Shown here: positions 6,946-7,267 of the stretch, in pieces
How the letters are laid out: each line of letters starts with the position of its first letter
How positions within the stretch are numbered: the stretch's first letter is position 1
Origin: Bacillota bacterium
GTDB lineage: Bacteria; Bacillota; Clostridia; Lachnospirales; Lachnospiraceae
DNA length: 7,267 nucleotides
Direction: 5' to 3'
NCBI GenBank assembly: GCA_023398375.1
Contig: JAEWSH010000045.1
Span: 1 to 7,267 of the forward strand
Made by a program: the position numbers and the translations under genes
Notes under the pieces: generated by a model
Database searches by the model: none
Seen by the model: the letters and a program-made list of their open reading frames with translations, nothing else
Told to the model about the DNA's origin: nothing

Positions 6946-7200
6946 ATGCGGCCATATCGTACTCCCATTAGCAATCTCTATGGCACAGATCGTTTTTTCG
7001 ACGCCCTGGAAAAAGAACTTCCGCCAGTGTTCACGCGAGATGTTGCTTCCAGGTGTATGGGGGGACTTCTGTCCCCCAAAAGTATGTCCAATGCCGATGC
7101 CATGGGGATAGGGCCATCAGTCCGGGTAAGGATTGGAAAGAAAGTTGCCTATGAGAGAGCAAGCTTCATGACATGGATCAGGCAAAGATTAAGTATGTAG
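6946..7200 (+). CDS. AlpA/excisionase-like DNA-binding protein, 84 aa
   Basis: A small winged-helix/MerR-like DNA-binding protein of the AlpA or excisionase type. These act as transcription regulators or recombination directionality factors in mobile elements. The helix-turn-helix region starts near residue 28 (VFTRDVASRC). The second half has the family pattern GIGPSVRVRIGKKVAYERASFM plus W77: a GxGP turn, then IGKKVAY (63-69) as the wing, then a final helix with Trp. The sequence between the helices (LLSPKSMSNADAM) matches the usual short linker. The start at 946 bases past 6000 is supported by GAGG (6935-6938) seven bases upstream. It follows a terminator and so may have its own promoter, though none was clear. 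Candidate targets are the nearby 9-bp repeats. Regulator versus excision factor cannot be decided, and no integrase is in the window. Confidence 0.75.
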   Translation: MRPYRTPISNLYGTDRFFDALEKELPPVFTRDVASRCMGGLLSPKSMSNADAMGIGPSVRVRIGKKVAYERASFMTWIRQRLSM

Positions 7201-7267
7201 GTTTTCTTCGTGTGGCAATTAGCCCCTCAGCCATTTACGACTAGCGTTCCCACACATGCCCTCATCC

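Noticed and set aside
7201..7267. Possible attachment site or 3' hairpin (GTGTGG 7210-7215, CCACAC 7250-7255)
   Set aside because: Only six base pairs over a 34-base loop, with no second copy elsewhere in the window; chance is likely.

Overview
The window looks like the replication module of a mobile element (plasmid, integrative element or phage satellite) in a bacterium. The protein style and roughly 50% GC suggest a Desulfovibrionaceae-type host, but that is an impression and cannot be proven from this sequence. All four convincing genes lie on the + strand. There is no rRNA, tRNA, transposase, integrase, CRISPR array, capsid gene or conjugation gene in view, so the type of element stays open.

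Layout. (1) 1-135: a leader with two inverted repeats; the second one buries the ribosome binding site of the first gene. (2) 136-360: a small 74-aa protein of unknown function. (3) 361-419: a short gap with a strong hairpin just ahead of the next ribosome binding site. (4) 420-3029: an 869-aa protein with a RecA/RepA-type (AAA_25-like) helicase ATPase, a C-terminal winged helix, and an N-terminal half that resembles a DnaG-type primase whose metal-binding residues are gone. It ends at a clear intrinsic terminator (3048-3084). (5) 3085-3878: about 800 bases without a credible gene but dense in repeats. It holds a cluster of CCTGCAT(TT) repeats with near-helical spacing, an adjacent A/T-rich patch, three small hairpins in a row, three tandem copies of CTCGCACAG, and another A/T-rich patch. 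I read it as a candidate replication origin plus the promoter region of the next gene. (6) 3879-6797: a 972-aa fusion of an archaeo-eukaryotic-type primase, a four-cysteine cluster and a DUF927-type helicase ATPase. (7) 6798-6945: tandem 9-bp repeats that are the inverted complement of the upstream CTCGCACAG array, then a 13-bp hairpin terminator. (8) 6946-7200: an 84-aa AlpA/excisionase-like DNA-binding protein. (9) 7201-7267: nothing recognised.

How the parts may work together (inference): the logic recalls RSF1010-type replicons, where a RepA-family helicase, a dedicated primase, iterons and hairpin priming sites cooperate. It also recalls phage-satellite replication blocks, where a primase-helicase and iterons sit beside an AlpA regulator. 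Here the helicase gene product seems to have lost its own priming site residues, while the neighbouring gene supplies an intact primase of a different fold. The two repeat families around the primase gene are the least explained parts of the window.
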